Assembly (NCBI GenBank): GCA_016928975.1
Contig: JAFGJR010000300.1
Location: 1 to 64,000, forward strand
Direction of reading: 5' to 3'
DNA from: Sedimentisphaerales bacterium
GTDB taxonomy: Bacteria; Planctomycetota; Phycisphaerae; Sedimentisphaerales; SG8-4
Length of the DNA stretch: 64,000 nucleotides
Position numbers and translations under genes: made by a program. The stretch's first letter is position 1. Every line of letters starts with the position of its first letter. The notes under the pieces were generated by a model. It had not been told where the DNA came from, did no database searches, and saw only the letters and a program-made list of their open reading frames with translations. Of the stretch, positions 34,690-43,882 are shown in pieces.

Positions 34690-35970
34690 TCACGTGCGTC
34701 TCAGCTCGTCGGCGTTGTCGTAGGCTTTCTGGATCGCTTCGAGAATCACGTCCATGTCGGCCTTCGTGCCCATCAGCGTGGTGAAGTGCATACACACGGA
34801 TTGTTCACCATGGACCCGGTCACAGACCGGCAGCCGGAATCGACTCGGATCGATCCGTTTCCAGTGTCGTTCGGCGAGCTTGTAGCGCCAGGGCTTGGTA
34901 TGGGGCGCGTAGAGCGAGCAAGCGTTGAGCGGCTGGTAGCTGGCCTCGACGCCGCGCCCGATCTCGGCGGCGAGCGCCTCGCGGAATCGCGTCACCGGGA
35001 TACCTCTGAACTGCTCTCGGTTGTAGCGGAACGAGAAGTTGTAGAAGGCCTGAGCGGTCTCGCGATCATCCCGCCGCATCGGTTGCACGCCGGGCAGGTA
35101 GGAAAGCTGAGAGTTGAAGTACGCCGCGTTCTTCTCGCGGACTCTGTTGTCTCGCGGCAGCCGGCGCAGGGACTCCGTCAACAATGCAGCCTGGAATTCC
35201 GTGATCCGGAAGTTGCCCGACTGGATGAAGTTGCCCTCATCGCCATAGACGCCTGCGCCTTTGTCGGCCGCTCCTTCCTGCTCGGGCCGCCGGCCGCAAT
35301 TGCGAAGGGCATCGAGCTTCTCCCAAAGCTCCGGGTCACTGGTGGTCAGAGCCCCACCCTCGCCGGCGGTCATGAGCTTGGAGAGCTGGAAGCTGAAGCT
35401 GCCGATGTCGCCGATGCTTCCGGCCTTCATGCCGTTCCATTCGCCGCCGTGCTTGTGGGCGCAGTCCTCGATGACGCGCAGGCCGTGACGTTCCGCGATT
35501 TGGAGGATCGCGTCCATGTCAGCCATGCAGCCGTACAGGTGGACGGGGATGATCGCTTTCGTCCGGGGGGTGATTGCGGCCTCCACCGCCGCCGGGTCGA
35601 TGCACCACGTGTCCTCGGTGACATCGACGAGGATCGGAACCGCATTGATGTCCAGAGCGGCCGCCGCCGTTGCCTGCCAGGTCAGCCCCGGCACGATCAC
35701 CTCGTCGCCGTATCCGATCCCGCACGCTTCCAGGGCCACTTGCAGCGTGACGGTCCCGTTCGCCAGCGCCAGCGCATACCGGCTGCCGACGTACTCGGCG
35801 AAGGCCTTGTCGAATCGCTTCTCCGCGGGCCCATTGTACGACCACACGCCGCTGCGCAGAACGCTAAGCAGGGCCTTCTCATCCCGCTGGTCCCAGACGG
35901 GCCATTTCGGCCATGGATTGCGCTTGACGTTTCGCACCGGCTTGCCGCCATTGATTGCCAGTCGGCTCAT
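34690..35970 (-). CDS. DegT/DnrJ/EryC1/StrS-family PLP aminotransferase
   Basis: 426 residues. PLP-dependent enzymes of this family aminate keto-sugars or keto-cyclitols. Visible: GGKPVRN start, YALALANGTVTLQVALEACG, PGLTWQATAAAALDINAVPI, the IEDCAHKHGG block (Asp that binds the pyridine nitrogen), and the Schiff-base Lys198 in FSFQLSKLMTAGEGGALTT. The length and LAINGGKPVR opening resemble the cyclitol/scyllo-inosose aminotransferase-like branch. No sugar-biosynthesis partner lies next to it; it stands alone between two transcription units, convergent with the symporter operon. Role unassigned. Confidence 0.87.
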   Translation of the reverse strand: MSRLAINGGKPVRNVKRNPWPKWPVWDQRDEKALLSVLRSGVWSYNGPAEKRFDKAFAEYVGSRYALALANGTVTLQVALEACGIGYGDEVIVPGLTWQATAAAALDINAVPILVDVTEDTWCIDPAAVEAAITPRTKAIIPVHLYGCMADMDAILQIAERHGLRVIEDCAHKHGGEWNGMKAGSIGDIGSFSFQLSKLMTAGEGGALTTSDPELWEKLDALRNCGRRPEQEGAADKGAGVYGDEGNFIQSGNFRITEFQAALLTESLRRLPRDNRVREKNAAYFNSQLSYLPGVQPMRRDDRETAQAFYNFSFRYNREQFRGIPVTRFREALAAEIGRGVEASYQPLNACSLYAPHTKPWRYKLAERHWKRIDPSRFRLPVCDRVHGEQSVCMHFTTLMGTKADMDVILEAIQKAYDNADELRRT

Positions 35971-36020
35971 GATCGTGTCCCTTCTCTGATCAGTTCAGAT
36001 GAATCACTCCGGCACCGTCT

Positions 36021-36110
36021 GGGTGCTGGATGCCATGCTTACGCCCTGCGTAAGCATGCCTTACGCGGCCCGAACATGTCTACGCAAGCGTAGACATGCC
36101 ACCCGGCACC
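36021..36110. repeat. Cloverleaf palindromic repeat, copy 2
   Basis: The outer arms GGGTGCTGGATGCCATG / CATGCCACCCGGCACC pair imperfectly. They enclose two hairpins with 11-bp arms, 36034-36058 (CATGCTTACGC) and 36075-36098 (CATGTCTACGC). The first hairpin has the same arms as 988-1014. Confidence 0.75.
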
Positions 36111-36179
36111 ACGTTACCCGATGCGGCCTCATGTTTCAATCGCCATCGGTCATCGGTGCGCGGTGCAGCCAGACGGCTC

Positions 36180-36261
36180 GGGTGGCAGCGGCAAGGCCGA
36201 ATGGCTTGCCGATGGCGAATAGGGCCAACCATCGGCAAGCTGGCGCTTGCCGCTGCCACCC
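36180..36261. repeat. 80-bp palindromic repeat, copy 2 (inverted relative to 3538-3617)
   Basis: Same GGGTGGCAGCGGCAAG outer arms and the same inner arms, in the opposite orientation to copy 1. Confidence 0.85.
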
Positions 36262-36334
36262 ATCTTCGGCGGCTTCTCATCACGGGTGACGGTCGTCGTT
36301 GCATCACACGCGCGAATCCTATAGCATCTCGGGC

Positions 36335-38995
36335 ATGGATGAGCACCGACGAGAGCTTTCACAGGGATGGCAGATTCGCGCGTGTGATGAGGTCGGTGTC
36401 CCCGGCGAACGGGTATCTGCACCTGGCTTTGATGCGCGTGACTGGGTTCCGGCGGCCGTTCCCGGTACGGTCCTGGCGGCGCTGGTCGCCGCCGGCAAAT
36501 ACGAAGACCCCTACTTCGGGATGAACTTGAAGCAGATCCCGCGAGAGCCCTTTGAGCGGCGGTGGTGGTCCCGCACGGAATTCGAGCTGTCGGGGGCGCA
36601 GGCAGAGCAGACCACCCTTCTGGAACTCGACGGAGTCAACTACGCCGCCAATATCTGGCTCAACGGCCGGCAGATCGCCGCGGCCCACCAGGTGAACGGC
36701 GCGTTCCGCCGGTTCCAGTACGATGTGTCCGACGTGGTCACGTCGTCTTTGAACGTCCTTGCGGTGGAAGTGATTCCTCCGCGGCCGGGCGATTTCACCA
36801 TCGGGTTTGTAGACTGGAACCCGCCGGCGCCGGATCGCAATATGGGCCTCTTCCGCCCGGTCCGGCTGCGCTTCTGTGATGCGGTATCCATTGAGAATCC
36901 GTTTGTGCAGACTCGCCTGAATCTTGCCACGCTGGCCGAGGCATACCTGACAATCACTGCCAATGTAGTGAATCACACGGATCGGGACGTCGCCGGCACT
37001 CTGGAGGGTCGCATTGAGGGAATCCATTTCGCCCGCGAGGTACACCTGCGGCCGCGTGAGAGAAAGACCGTGACTCTCACGGCGGATGAATACTCGCAAC
37101 TACATATCGCCAATCCCCGCCTGTGGTGGCCGCACGATCTGGGCTCGCCTGAGCTATACCCGCTGGAGCTGAGGTTCGTCGCTGAATCTCAGATTTCAGA
37201 TTTCAGATCTCTTTGCTTCGGCATCCGCGAGGTCGCGGACTACTGGACGCCGGAAGGCCATCGGGGTTTCAAGGTCAACGGCCGGCAGGTGCTCATCAAG
37301 GGTGCGGGATGGACGGACGATCTACTGCTGGCGGATACGCGCCAGACCATCGATGCGGAGCTGCGCTACGTGCGCCACATGAACCTCAACTGCATCCGCT
37401 GCGAGAACATCTGGGGCAAGGACTCGACGCTCTACGATCTGTGCGACGAGTACGGCCTCCTCGTGATGGTCGGCTGGAGCTGTCAGTGGGAGCACGAGCA
37501 GTATCTCGGCAAGCCCGTCGACGAGCGCTACGGCGGGGTCGTCTCGCCCGAGGATATCGAGCTGGTGAGCCGGTCCTGGCTCGACCAGCTCCTGTGGCTG
37601 CGTCATCATCCGAGCATCTGCGTCTGGGCGGTAGCAAGTGACAAGACCTGCGCGCCCGATCTGGAGAAGCGCTACATCGAGATCTTTCGCGAGTACGACC
37701 CCACTCGTCCGCACCTGGCCTCGACCGGGGGCATGGGCAGCGAGCAGGCGATTGTGACAAAGGAGCGGATCGTCAGCGAGATCAGCGGCTGCTCCGGCAT
37801 GAAGATGCTCGGGCCATACGAATACACGCCGCCGATCTACTGGTACACGGACACACGCCGCGGCGGCGCGTACGGCTTCAATACGGAGACTTCGCCCGGT
37901 GCGGTCGTGCCCACACTGGAGAGCCTGAAGAAGATGCTGCCACCCGAGCACCTGTGGCCCGTTGACGAGTACTGGCGCTTCCATTGCGGCCTGAACGAGT
38001 TCACCACGCTGGACCAATACGAGAAGGCGGTGACAAGGCGTTACGGCGGCGCGAGGACGGTCGAGGAATTCTCACGCAAAGCACAGGCACTCAATTACGA
38101 GCTGATGCGTCCGATGTTCGAGGCCTTCCGCGTCCATCGCGGCCGGGCCACCGGCGTCATCCAGTGGATGCTCAACGCCGCCTGGCCCAAGATGTGGTGG
38201 CAGCTCTATGACTGGTACCTCATGCCCACCGGCGCATTCTACGGAGCGAAGAAGGCCTGCCAGCCGCTGCAACTGATCTACAACTACGGCGACCACGGCA
38301 TCTATCTGGTGAACGATTCGCGCGTAGGGTGTGCCATGCACACCGCTCCCAATGAGGATCACGCGCGAAGGAATCGGCCGATGGAGAAGGTGTGCACGGC
38401 ACACCCTGCGAGTCTCACGGCCGACATCCGCGTTTATGACGTCGAGTCGCGGTTGTTCTTCGCCGAGCACATACCTGTTTCGCTGGCAGGCAACGCTGTA
38501 GAGACGCAATATCTTGCGTCTCTACCCTCTCGATTCGGGAACATCACCGCAACCTACTTCCTGAGCCTTCGACTGCTCGACGCGGCGGGTATGTCGATTG
38601 CCGACAATCTCTACTGGCTGTCCACGAAGCCCGATGTCCTGGACTACAGCGCGAAGGTCACGCCCTGGGAGTACTACACGCCGAGCAAAGGCTACGCCGA
38701 TCTGACCGGGCTCGATTCGCTGCCGCCCGCGCAGGTGGATGTCGTGCATCGTCTTGAGACCGCCGGCCCTGAGAGCACGATGACAGTCGAGCTGGCCAAC
38801 CGCAGCGACAAGATCGCGTTCCTCATCGAGCTGCTGCTGACCGATGAGCAGACCGGCGAGCCCATCGTCCCGATCTTCTGGCAGGACAACTACGTGACCC
38901 TCCTGCCGAGCGAGACGAGGGCTGTGTCAGGCATGTTCACCTCGACGGGACATGAGCCGGCTCTGGCGGTCCGAGGCTGGAACCTCATCGGATGA
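36335..38995 (+). CDS. GH2 exo-beta-D-glucosaminidase-like enzyme
   Basis: 886 residues from ATG 36335; no signal peptide is evident. GH2 layout: N-terminal sugar-binding domain (WWSRTEFELSG, NYAANIWLNGRQIAAAHQVN), beta-sandwich, then barrel (HRGFKVNGRQVLIKGAGWTD). The active-site blocks match exo-chitosanase CsxA as I recall it: acid/base Asp436 in VASD (where most GH2 enzymes have Asn-Glu), GCSGMKMLGPYEYTPPIYWY, and nucleophile Glu518 in GFNTETSPG. Chitosan-oligosaccharide or glucosaminide hydrolysis is therefore likely. Two repeats lie in frame: AGATTTC units at about 37184-37212 and the VETQYLASL palindrome at 38497-38525. The 3' end overlaps the next gene convergently by 11 bp. Confidence 0.87.
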   Translation: MDEHRRELSQGWQIRACDEVGVPGERVSAPGFDARDWVPAAVPGTVLAALVAAGKYEDPYFGMNLKQIPREPFERRWWSRTEFELSGAQAEQTTLLELDGVNYAANIWLNGRQIAAAHQVNGAFRRFQYDVSDVVTSSLNVLAVEVIPPRPGDFTIGFVDWNPPAPDRNMGLFRPVRLRFCDAVSIENPFVQTRLNLATLAEAYLTITANVVNHTDRDVAGTLEGRIEGIHFAREVHLRPRERKTVTLTADEYSQLHIANPRLWWPHDLGSPELYPLELRFVAESQISDFRSLCFGIREVADYWTPEGHRGFKVNGRQVLIKGAGWTDDLLLADTRQTIDAELRYVRHMNLNCIRCENIWGKDSTLYDLCDEYGLLVMVGWSCQWEHEQYLGKPVDERYGGVVSPEDIELVSRSWLDQLLWLRHHPSICVWAVASDKTCAPDLEKRYIEIFREYDPTRPHLASTGGMGSEQAIVTKERIVSEISGCSGMKMLGPYEYTPPIYWYTDTRRGGAYGFNTETSPGAVVPTLESLKKMLPPEHLWPVDEYWRFHCGLNEFTTLDQYEKAVTRRYGGARTVEEFSRKAQALNYELMRPMFEAFRVHRGRATGVIQWMLNAAWPKMWWQLYDWYLMPTGAFYGAKKACQPLQLIYNYGDHGIYLVNDSRVGCAMHTAPNEDHARRNRPMEKVCTAHPASLTADIRVYDVESRLFFAEHIPVSLAGNAVETQYLASLPSRFGNITATYFLSLRLLDAAGMSIADNLYWLSTKPDVLDYSAKVTPWEYYTPSKGYADLTGLDSLPPAQVDVVHRLETAGPESTMTVELANRSDKIAFLIELLLTDEQTGEPIVPIFWQDNYVTLLPSETRAVSGMFTSTGHEPALAVRGWNLIG
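38497..38525. repeat. GTAGAGACGCAA palindrome, copy 2, inside GH2 coding sequence
   Basis: 29 of the 30 bases of the palindrome at 134-163 (one loop base differs, outermost pair lost). Read in frame as VETQYLASL within the late beta-sandwich region of the GH2 protein. Confidence 0.85.
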
Positions 38996-40853
38996 CGCCG
39001 AGGTGGCGGCCGAGCCAGTAGGGCAGGAGGTAGATGTCGGGAGCGAACTCTTCGCGGCCGCCGTTGCCGCCGTCGAGGTCGAAGGCGTTGCCGTTGTGCT
39101 TGCTCATCGGCCGCTCGTCGGGCGGCAAAACGACTCTGGTCGTTTGCTGGCGGAAGTTGGGTCCCAGGAACTCCAGGTCCTTGCGGCGGCTGTTGTGAAC
39201 CGTCCAACTGATTGTGTCGAGCGGGAATTCCTTCAGGGTCCAGATGGATTCTTCGAGGTCGAATTCCCTGGCGCCGGTGTCGGCATAGATAAAGTCCCAC
39301 AACGGATTCTTCTCCGGCCGCTCGATTTCCCAGTGCTCCTTGATCGCTCCCCGGTACTTCTCGCGCAGCTCGTCCGTGAATGCGTAGCGGTACAGGTTCC
39401 AGTACGTCAGGAACGCCAGCTCGTCGTCGCTGTGGTTCCACTCCGTGGTCAGATCGATGCCAGGCACCCGACTAAGCTCCTTGATTGGGATCATGATGTT
39501 GTCGAGGTAGCCGTACTTGTCGAATAGCTCGAAGGCCTTCTGCTTGTAGAGATCCTTGCCGGTGAAGTGGTTTGCCGCCTGGAGGAAGGAGATGATCTCG
39601 GCGGAGTTGAGCCGCCGGTCGCCCACCTGGCGGGGGAACTGGTTCACATACTCCGGGTTCCACCGGCCCCACTGCGTGGGCTTGCCGTCATAATCGACAA
39701 GATACCAGTCGTTGCGCACGATGTGGGCCATGATCGCGTCCATGAGCGCAACGGCCCGATCCCGCCACACCTTGTCCGGAACGATCTCCGCGAAGATCGT
39801 ATAGGCGAAGAAGTGTCCGACGATCTCGTCGCTGCTGGTCGTCGCCTTCCAGACCCAGCGTTTGTCCTGGGCCGGTTGCCAACGCGACTTGTCGGACACC
39901 TGGTACCCGGCGCGCTCGAACGACCGCGCCGGGAAGCCTTCCATCGGCGTGATCTCGCTGAGCCGCTCCATCGCCTCGAACGATTCGTAGCAGTTGTGCA
40001 GCGCCTCATCCGACTTCGTGACCGCATACCGGAACAGCTCGCCGGCCAGATACATCGCCGTCCACAGGCCGTCGTTGTCCGTATCGATCAGCGAGGCCGT
40101 CGAGAGATCGCCCGGCTCGCTCATCACCAGCGCACTGTTGAAGCCGTAGCGGATGTGACGCTGACGCATGATCCTGTCGAAGTGCGTGGCCTTCTCCGCC
40201 AGCGTCATTTCCTTGAAGCGAATGATGTTGAGCCCCTTGCGGGTAAGGACCAGCACGGCATCGTCTGGTCCCGGTTGGATATCGACAACATCGTCATCCA
40301 CGAGCCATCGCCGCGACGCGTAATAGTCAATTCGCCCATCGGGATGCAACGCAACGGCGCCATCGGGTGTTCCGAACCAGGTCCGTTTGCCTATCACTCT
40401 GGTGCAGCGGATATCCGTGGAGGGCAATCTGCGTTCTGATGCGGCGATAGGCTTGAGAGAATTCGCGTCCCGCCGCTCGTCTTCTGATGCCGGGTTCGGC
40501 ACGTGGAGCTTGCCGGCCCCCGCATTGCTCAGAATGAACTCGTCGGTCACGTAGACAAATTGCCCGTCCTGCGTCTCGATATCAACGATGTGCATATCCG
40601 CCAGCGGCCGATGAAGGCGCTCCGGCACAAGCCGGCCCTCGTGAACCTGGAGCAGGCCCTTATCCGAGAGCACGCAGATGCGGCCGTTGCGATCCGCGCG
40701 GACCTTCCGCAGCTCCGCATTGCCGACGCTTGGTGCCAGCGGCACCTTCTCACTGAAGTCCTGGACAAAGGGACGATCCACGTACGTCTGTTGTGCCGCT
40801 TCCACGTGCGTGCAGAGACAGCACACGCTCCACAACCACAGCATCCATCTCAT
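38985..40853 (-). CDS. Secreted protein: N-terminal propeller-like domain plus alpha-toroid domain
   Basis: The start at ATG 40853 (GGAAGG upstream) gives MRWMLWLWSVCCLCTHVEA, a signal peptide; 622 residues. Residues 40-220 hold short propeller-like repeats (LRKVRADRNGRICVLSDKGL, IDYYASRRWLVDDDVVDI). Residues 225-620 are rich in aromatic and helical segments (DTDNDGLWTAMYLAGELFRY, WVWKATTSSDEIVGHFFAYT, ATEW/NHSDDELAFLTYWNLY) typical of an (alpha/alpha)-barrel as in unsaturated-glucuronyl hydrolases or related glycosidases. No family number can be assigned. It is convergent with GH2 and follows the 938-residue secreted glycosidase gene by 25 bp on the same strand, so those two are likely co-transcribed. 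Confidence 0.7.
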   Translation of the reverse strand: MRWMLWLWSVCCLCTHVEAAQQTYVDRPFVQDFSEKVPLAPSVGNAELRKVRADRNGRICVLSDKGLLQVHEGRLVPERLHRPLADMHIVDIETQDGQFVYVTDEFILSNAGAGKLHVPNPASEDERRDANSLKPIAASERRLPSTDIRCTRVIGKRTWFGTPDGAVALHPDGRIDYYASRRWLVDDDVVDIQPGPDDAVLVLTRKGLNIIRFKEMTLAEKATHFDRIMRQRHIRYGFNSALVMSEPGDLSTASLIDTDNDGLWTAMYLAGELFRYAVTKSDEALHNCYESFEAMERLSEITPMEGFPARSFERAGYQVSDKSRWQPAQDKRWVWKATTSSDEIVGHFFAYTIFAEIVPDKVWRDRAVALMDAIMAHIVRNDWYLVDYDGKPTQWGRWNPEYVNQFPRQVGDRRLNSAEIISFLQAANHFTGKDLYKQKAFELFDKYGYLDNIMIPIKELSRVPGIDLTTEWNHSDDELAFLTYWNLYRYAFTDELREKYRGAIKEHWEIERPEKNPLWDFIYADTGAREFDLEESIWTLKEFPLDTISWTVHNSRRKDLEFLGPNFRQQTTRVVLPPDERPMSKHNGNAFDLDGGNGGREEFAPDIYLLPYWLGRHLGVIR

Positions 40854-40878
40854 GCTTGGCCTTCCATCCATTTCTATC

Positions 40879-43695
40879 TTACCTTCGGACTTCGTAGTAA
40901 TAGGTTGCGTAGCGGCCGTCGATCCGGAACGTGTCGCCGGTCCGCTCGACCTGCCGGTCGGTCGGCACGCCGTAGATATCGACGACCTTCACGGTTGCCG
41001 CCGGACTGCCTTTGAGCGTGATTGTCGCCTGGACCGGCTCCAGCAGCAGAGGCGGTCCACCGGTCTCCAGCAGTCGCGTGCCGTCTTCACTGTACACGGT
41101 GCCAAGCTGCTTGTCCCTGGCCAAGGCCGTGATCAGAATGTGGTTCGACTCGATCAGCGGCCGGTTGTCCAGCGGCGTGAACAACAGCGAGATGAACGGC
41201 GTCGCAATGTCTTTGATCGTCACGCCCGGCAGATCGTATGCTCCACCGGCCGCAAAGCCGATCACGCCTTGCGTCTTGTCACTGTGGACCGTCACGACCT
41301 TGCGCGCGTAGTCCCAGGTGAGCTGGCCGGTGCTGCTCTGAACGACCTGCGAGCGACCGTCGATCCAGGTGCTCAGTGCGGCCAGATGCGACGGCGGCTG
41401 GCTGTCGGCGACCTTGAGCGTCACTCGCCCGGCGGCGAGCGCCTCGACGGGTGTGTCGCCATGCGAGAGCAGCTCGTTCTCATCCTGGCCGGTGCGGCCG
41501 GACGTTTGATTCAGTGCGTCCACGCCTGCGAAGATCGCGCCGGTGGACAATCGCCTCGCGGATACGATCTGCCCCTCGGCAAAGTGGCCATTGTAGATCG
41601 CGAAAGCGAGAGCGGGGAACTGGCCGATGTAGTGGGGCGTCTCCGTCACGTAAGAACTCATGCCGGGCCAGCCGTTGCCCATGTAGCTGCGCGAGCCGGC
41701 GAAGTGGTACGACGCGTCCCAGCCCTGCAAGCCCAGGCCGTAGCAGGCCATCAGCGGCGCGATCTCCGCCTTCCACTGGTTCGGCGGTTTCTGCGTCCAT
41801 TCGGTCATGATGAACGGCTTATCCTCGACCTGCCACAGGCCGCTCGACAGGATGCCGCGTCCGGGTTTGTCCAAGTGCGTCTCGTTGTCCACGGCGCCGG
41901 TGGTGATGCCATGCCCGCCGGCCCCGCCGCCGCAGTAATTGTGACGATCGATCGCGCCCATGGCGTCGTCGGTCCAGAGGTTCGCCGCAGAGGCGGCCGG
42001 CCCGCCGGCGTTCCAGGCGGTGCTTACCGTCACCGCTTTGTAGCCCAGGTCGCGCAGTCGTTGCTGGTAGGTCTCGTACGTCTGCCGTTGCATCTCGGCC
42101 AGGAATCGGATGAAGTCGCCCATCCGTTGCTTTTCCGTGCTCTTATTCCATCGGGGCCCGTCTTTCTCCATCTCCCAGGCCGCGTAGATGTACATGTTCG
42201 TCTCATCGACGGAGTCGGGCCGGCTCCGTAGCGAGCCATCGCCGTTGTAGGTGGATTTGGTCCGCCGTCCGGTGCCCCAGGCCCTGCTCAACAACGGGTC
42301 GTTGCCGTACTTGGCCTTGACCCACTGCTGCCACAGGAGCTTGAGCCTCGCCCCGTGGTTCGGGTAGGACTTGCCTGTGACGAAGCTGTCGCCCAGCGGA
42401 TTGTGGAAGAACACGCTGTCCTCGTTTCGCGCCTCGACGATCGTGAGGGCCGGATCGTCCTTGTAGGCCAGAGCGGTGTACGGATTGACGTGGCTGAGCA
42501 GCAGGCTCGCGTACTGCCACTGCGAATCCTGATACTCCTGGATGAAGGTGGCCAGGCCGTACGTATCCTTGCCCGCCCCCTGGTTGGGCAACTCGTTATA
42601 CAGGGCCGGGTCAATTCCCTGATCCGGCAGGACCACGTGATGATAGAAGATCGACCAGGTCATGTAGATGCCGTTGGCCTTGAGGATGCTGAACCACCGG
42701 TCGAGCTTGTCGAGCTTCGCGGCGTCGAAGTGCCGGCCGCTCGCATCTTGAATCGGCGAGCCCAGCACGCTCTCCACCGGATGCTGGCGGACCATGTTGA
42801 TCCCGTGCTTGGCGTAGAACCTCGCCTGTCGCTCCTGGGCCTCGGGCGTGTCCGTCATGGAGGCGTCGATGCCCCAGAACCTGATGGGCGTGCCGTCCTC
42901 GAAAGCGAAGTCCTTGCCTCGCGACACCAGAACGCCGTGACTGCCCGCGGGCTTCTCGACCAGATTGCTCATGTCGATGATGGAGTCCGTAGAGAACGGG
43001 TCGGGTCCGGCCATCAGGGTGAACCAGTCACCCGGTCCCGACGCAGGCACGTTGGGATCGGGTGGGATGACGCCGGCCGGCGCCCAGGGGAAGTGGACCA
43101 GCGCGATCACGTCGATGCCGCCGTGGTTCTCCGCGTCACCCTCGCGCCGTGAGAGGCTCACCTCCAATTCGTACGACCCGCGAGCAAGCTCCAGCGCGCC
43201 GCCGTAGCACCAGGCGATGAATCGAATGTCGATGCCGGGCTCGACGAGGTCGATCATCTGGTCCTTCGCCTCGGAGGCGTTGAGGGCTTTCCACGGCGTC
43301 CAGGTACCCCTGGCTGGCCGGCAGCGATAGCTGTAGTTCCCGCCGCCGTTGCTGTTGCTGAACGGATTGAGCCGAATCCACCACGAGTACGCCCCACCCT
43401 CGGCAAGAGTGAACGGATACGTGGCCGAGGCTCGCTCCGAGGAGCCCTTGCCTGTGTAGTGTGCGACCCAGTTGCCGCTGGTGCCGCCCGGCGTGCCGGG
43501 CGAGAGCAGGTCCTTCTTGATATTCGTATTCTGATACCACCCGTGCCGGTTGAACGACGTGCTCGCGCAATTCTCGCCTTCGATCCAGATCGCCTCTCTG
43601 GCATGGACGGCATGTGACAACACGACCAGCAGAAGGAGCCCGCTGAGCGCATTTCTGGTTCTTGTTCTTTGACTCCCGGCGTAGCTGACTGGCAT
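40879..43695 (-). CDS. Secreted clan GH-A glycoside hydrolase (GH5/GH42-like)
   Basis: The start at ATG 43695 follows GGAGGAG closely; an ATG at 43728 is less well supported. 938 residues with a signal peptide ending HAVHA. Residues 30-200 form a carbohydrate-binding-like sandwich (IWIEGENCASTSFNRHGWYQ). The catalytic barrel spans about 225-700: FEDGTPIRFWGIDAS, HGINMVRQHPVE, YHHVVLPDQG, acid/base Glu425 in EARNEDS, and the probable nucleophile Glu632 in PFIMTEWTQKPP. This is the Asn-Glu/Glu pair expected for clan GH-A retaining enzymes. A C-terminal beta-sandwich follows. Substrate unknown; the exo-glucosaminidase-like neighbour hints at amino-sugar polymers. Confidence 0.78.
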   Translation of the reverse strand: MPVSYAGSQRTRTRNALSGLLLLVVLSHAVHAREAIWIEGENCASTSFNRHGWYQNTNIKKDLLSPGTPGGTSGNWVAHYTGKGSSERASATYPFTLAEGGAYSWWIRLNPFSNSNGGGNYSYRCRPARGTWTPWKALNASEAKDQMIDLVEPGIDIRFIAWCYGGALELARGSYELEVSLSRREGDAENHGGIDVIALVHFPWAPAGVIPPDPNVPASGPGDWFTLMAGPDPFSTDSIIDMSNLVEKPAGSHGVLVSRGKDFAFEDGTPIRFWGIDASMTDTPEAQERQARFYAKHGINMVRQHPVESVLGSPIQDASGRHFDAAKLDKLDRWFSILKANGIYMTWSIFYHHVVLPDQGIDPALYNELPNQGAGKDTYGLATFIQEYQDSQWQYASLLLSHVNPYTALAYKDDPALTIVEARNEDSVFFHNPLGDSFVTGKSYPNHGARLKLLWQQWVKAKYGNDPLLSRAWGTGRRTKSTYNGDGSLRSRPDSVDETNMYIYAAWEMEKDGPRWNKSTEKQRMGDFIRFLAEMQRQTYETYQQRLRDLGYKAVTVSTAWNAGGPAASAANLWTDDAMGAIDRHNYCGGGAGGHGITTGAVDNETHLDKPGRGILSSGLWQVEDKPFIMTEWTQKPPNQWKAEIAPLMACYGLGLQGWDASYHFAGSRSYMGNGWPGMSSYVTETPHYIGQFPALAFAIYNGHFAEGQIVSARRLSTGAIFAGVDALNQTSGRTGQDENELLSHGDTPVEALAAGRVTLKVADSQPPSHLAALSTWIDGRSQVVQSSTGQLTWDYARKVVTVHSDKTQGVIGFAAGGAYDLPGVTIKDIATPFISLLFTPLDNRPLIESNHILITALARDKQLGTVYSEDGTRLLETGGPPLLLEPVQATITLKGSPAATVKVVDIYGVPTDRQVERTGDTFRIDGRYATYYYEVRR

Positions 43696-43882
43696 GTCTC
43701 CTCCACCCCAATAGACGTATCTGTTCATGAGTTCTTCGTGTGATGTACGGATTCTACAGCCATTTCCATCGACGCGGTCAGTATACCAGATTCGAGCCCG
43801 AACGCCCATACAGTCTTTGGCGGCTTGACTGTTCGGACCGTCGGCGGCAAAATGGGTTTGTCGCTCGTGTTGAGGATCGGAG

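Larger units (their letters stand above)
35971..36334. other. Intergenic repeat region between aminotransferase and GH2 gene
   Basis: 364 bp, mostly the cloverleaf repeat (36021-36110) and the 80-bp palindrome (36180-36261). Any divergent promoters must lie in the short remaining stretches; none was recognised. Confidence 0.6.
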
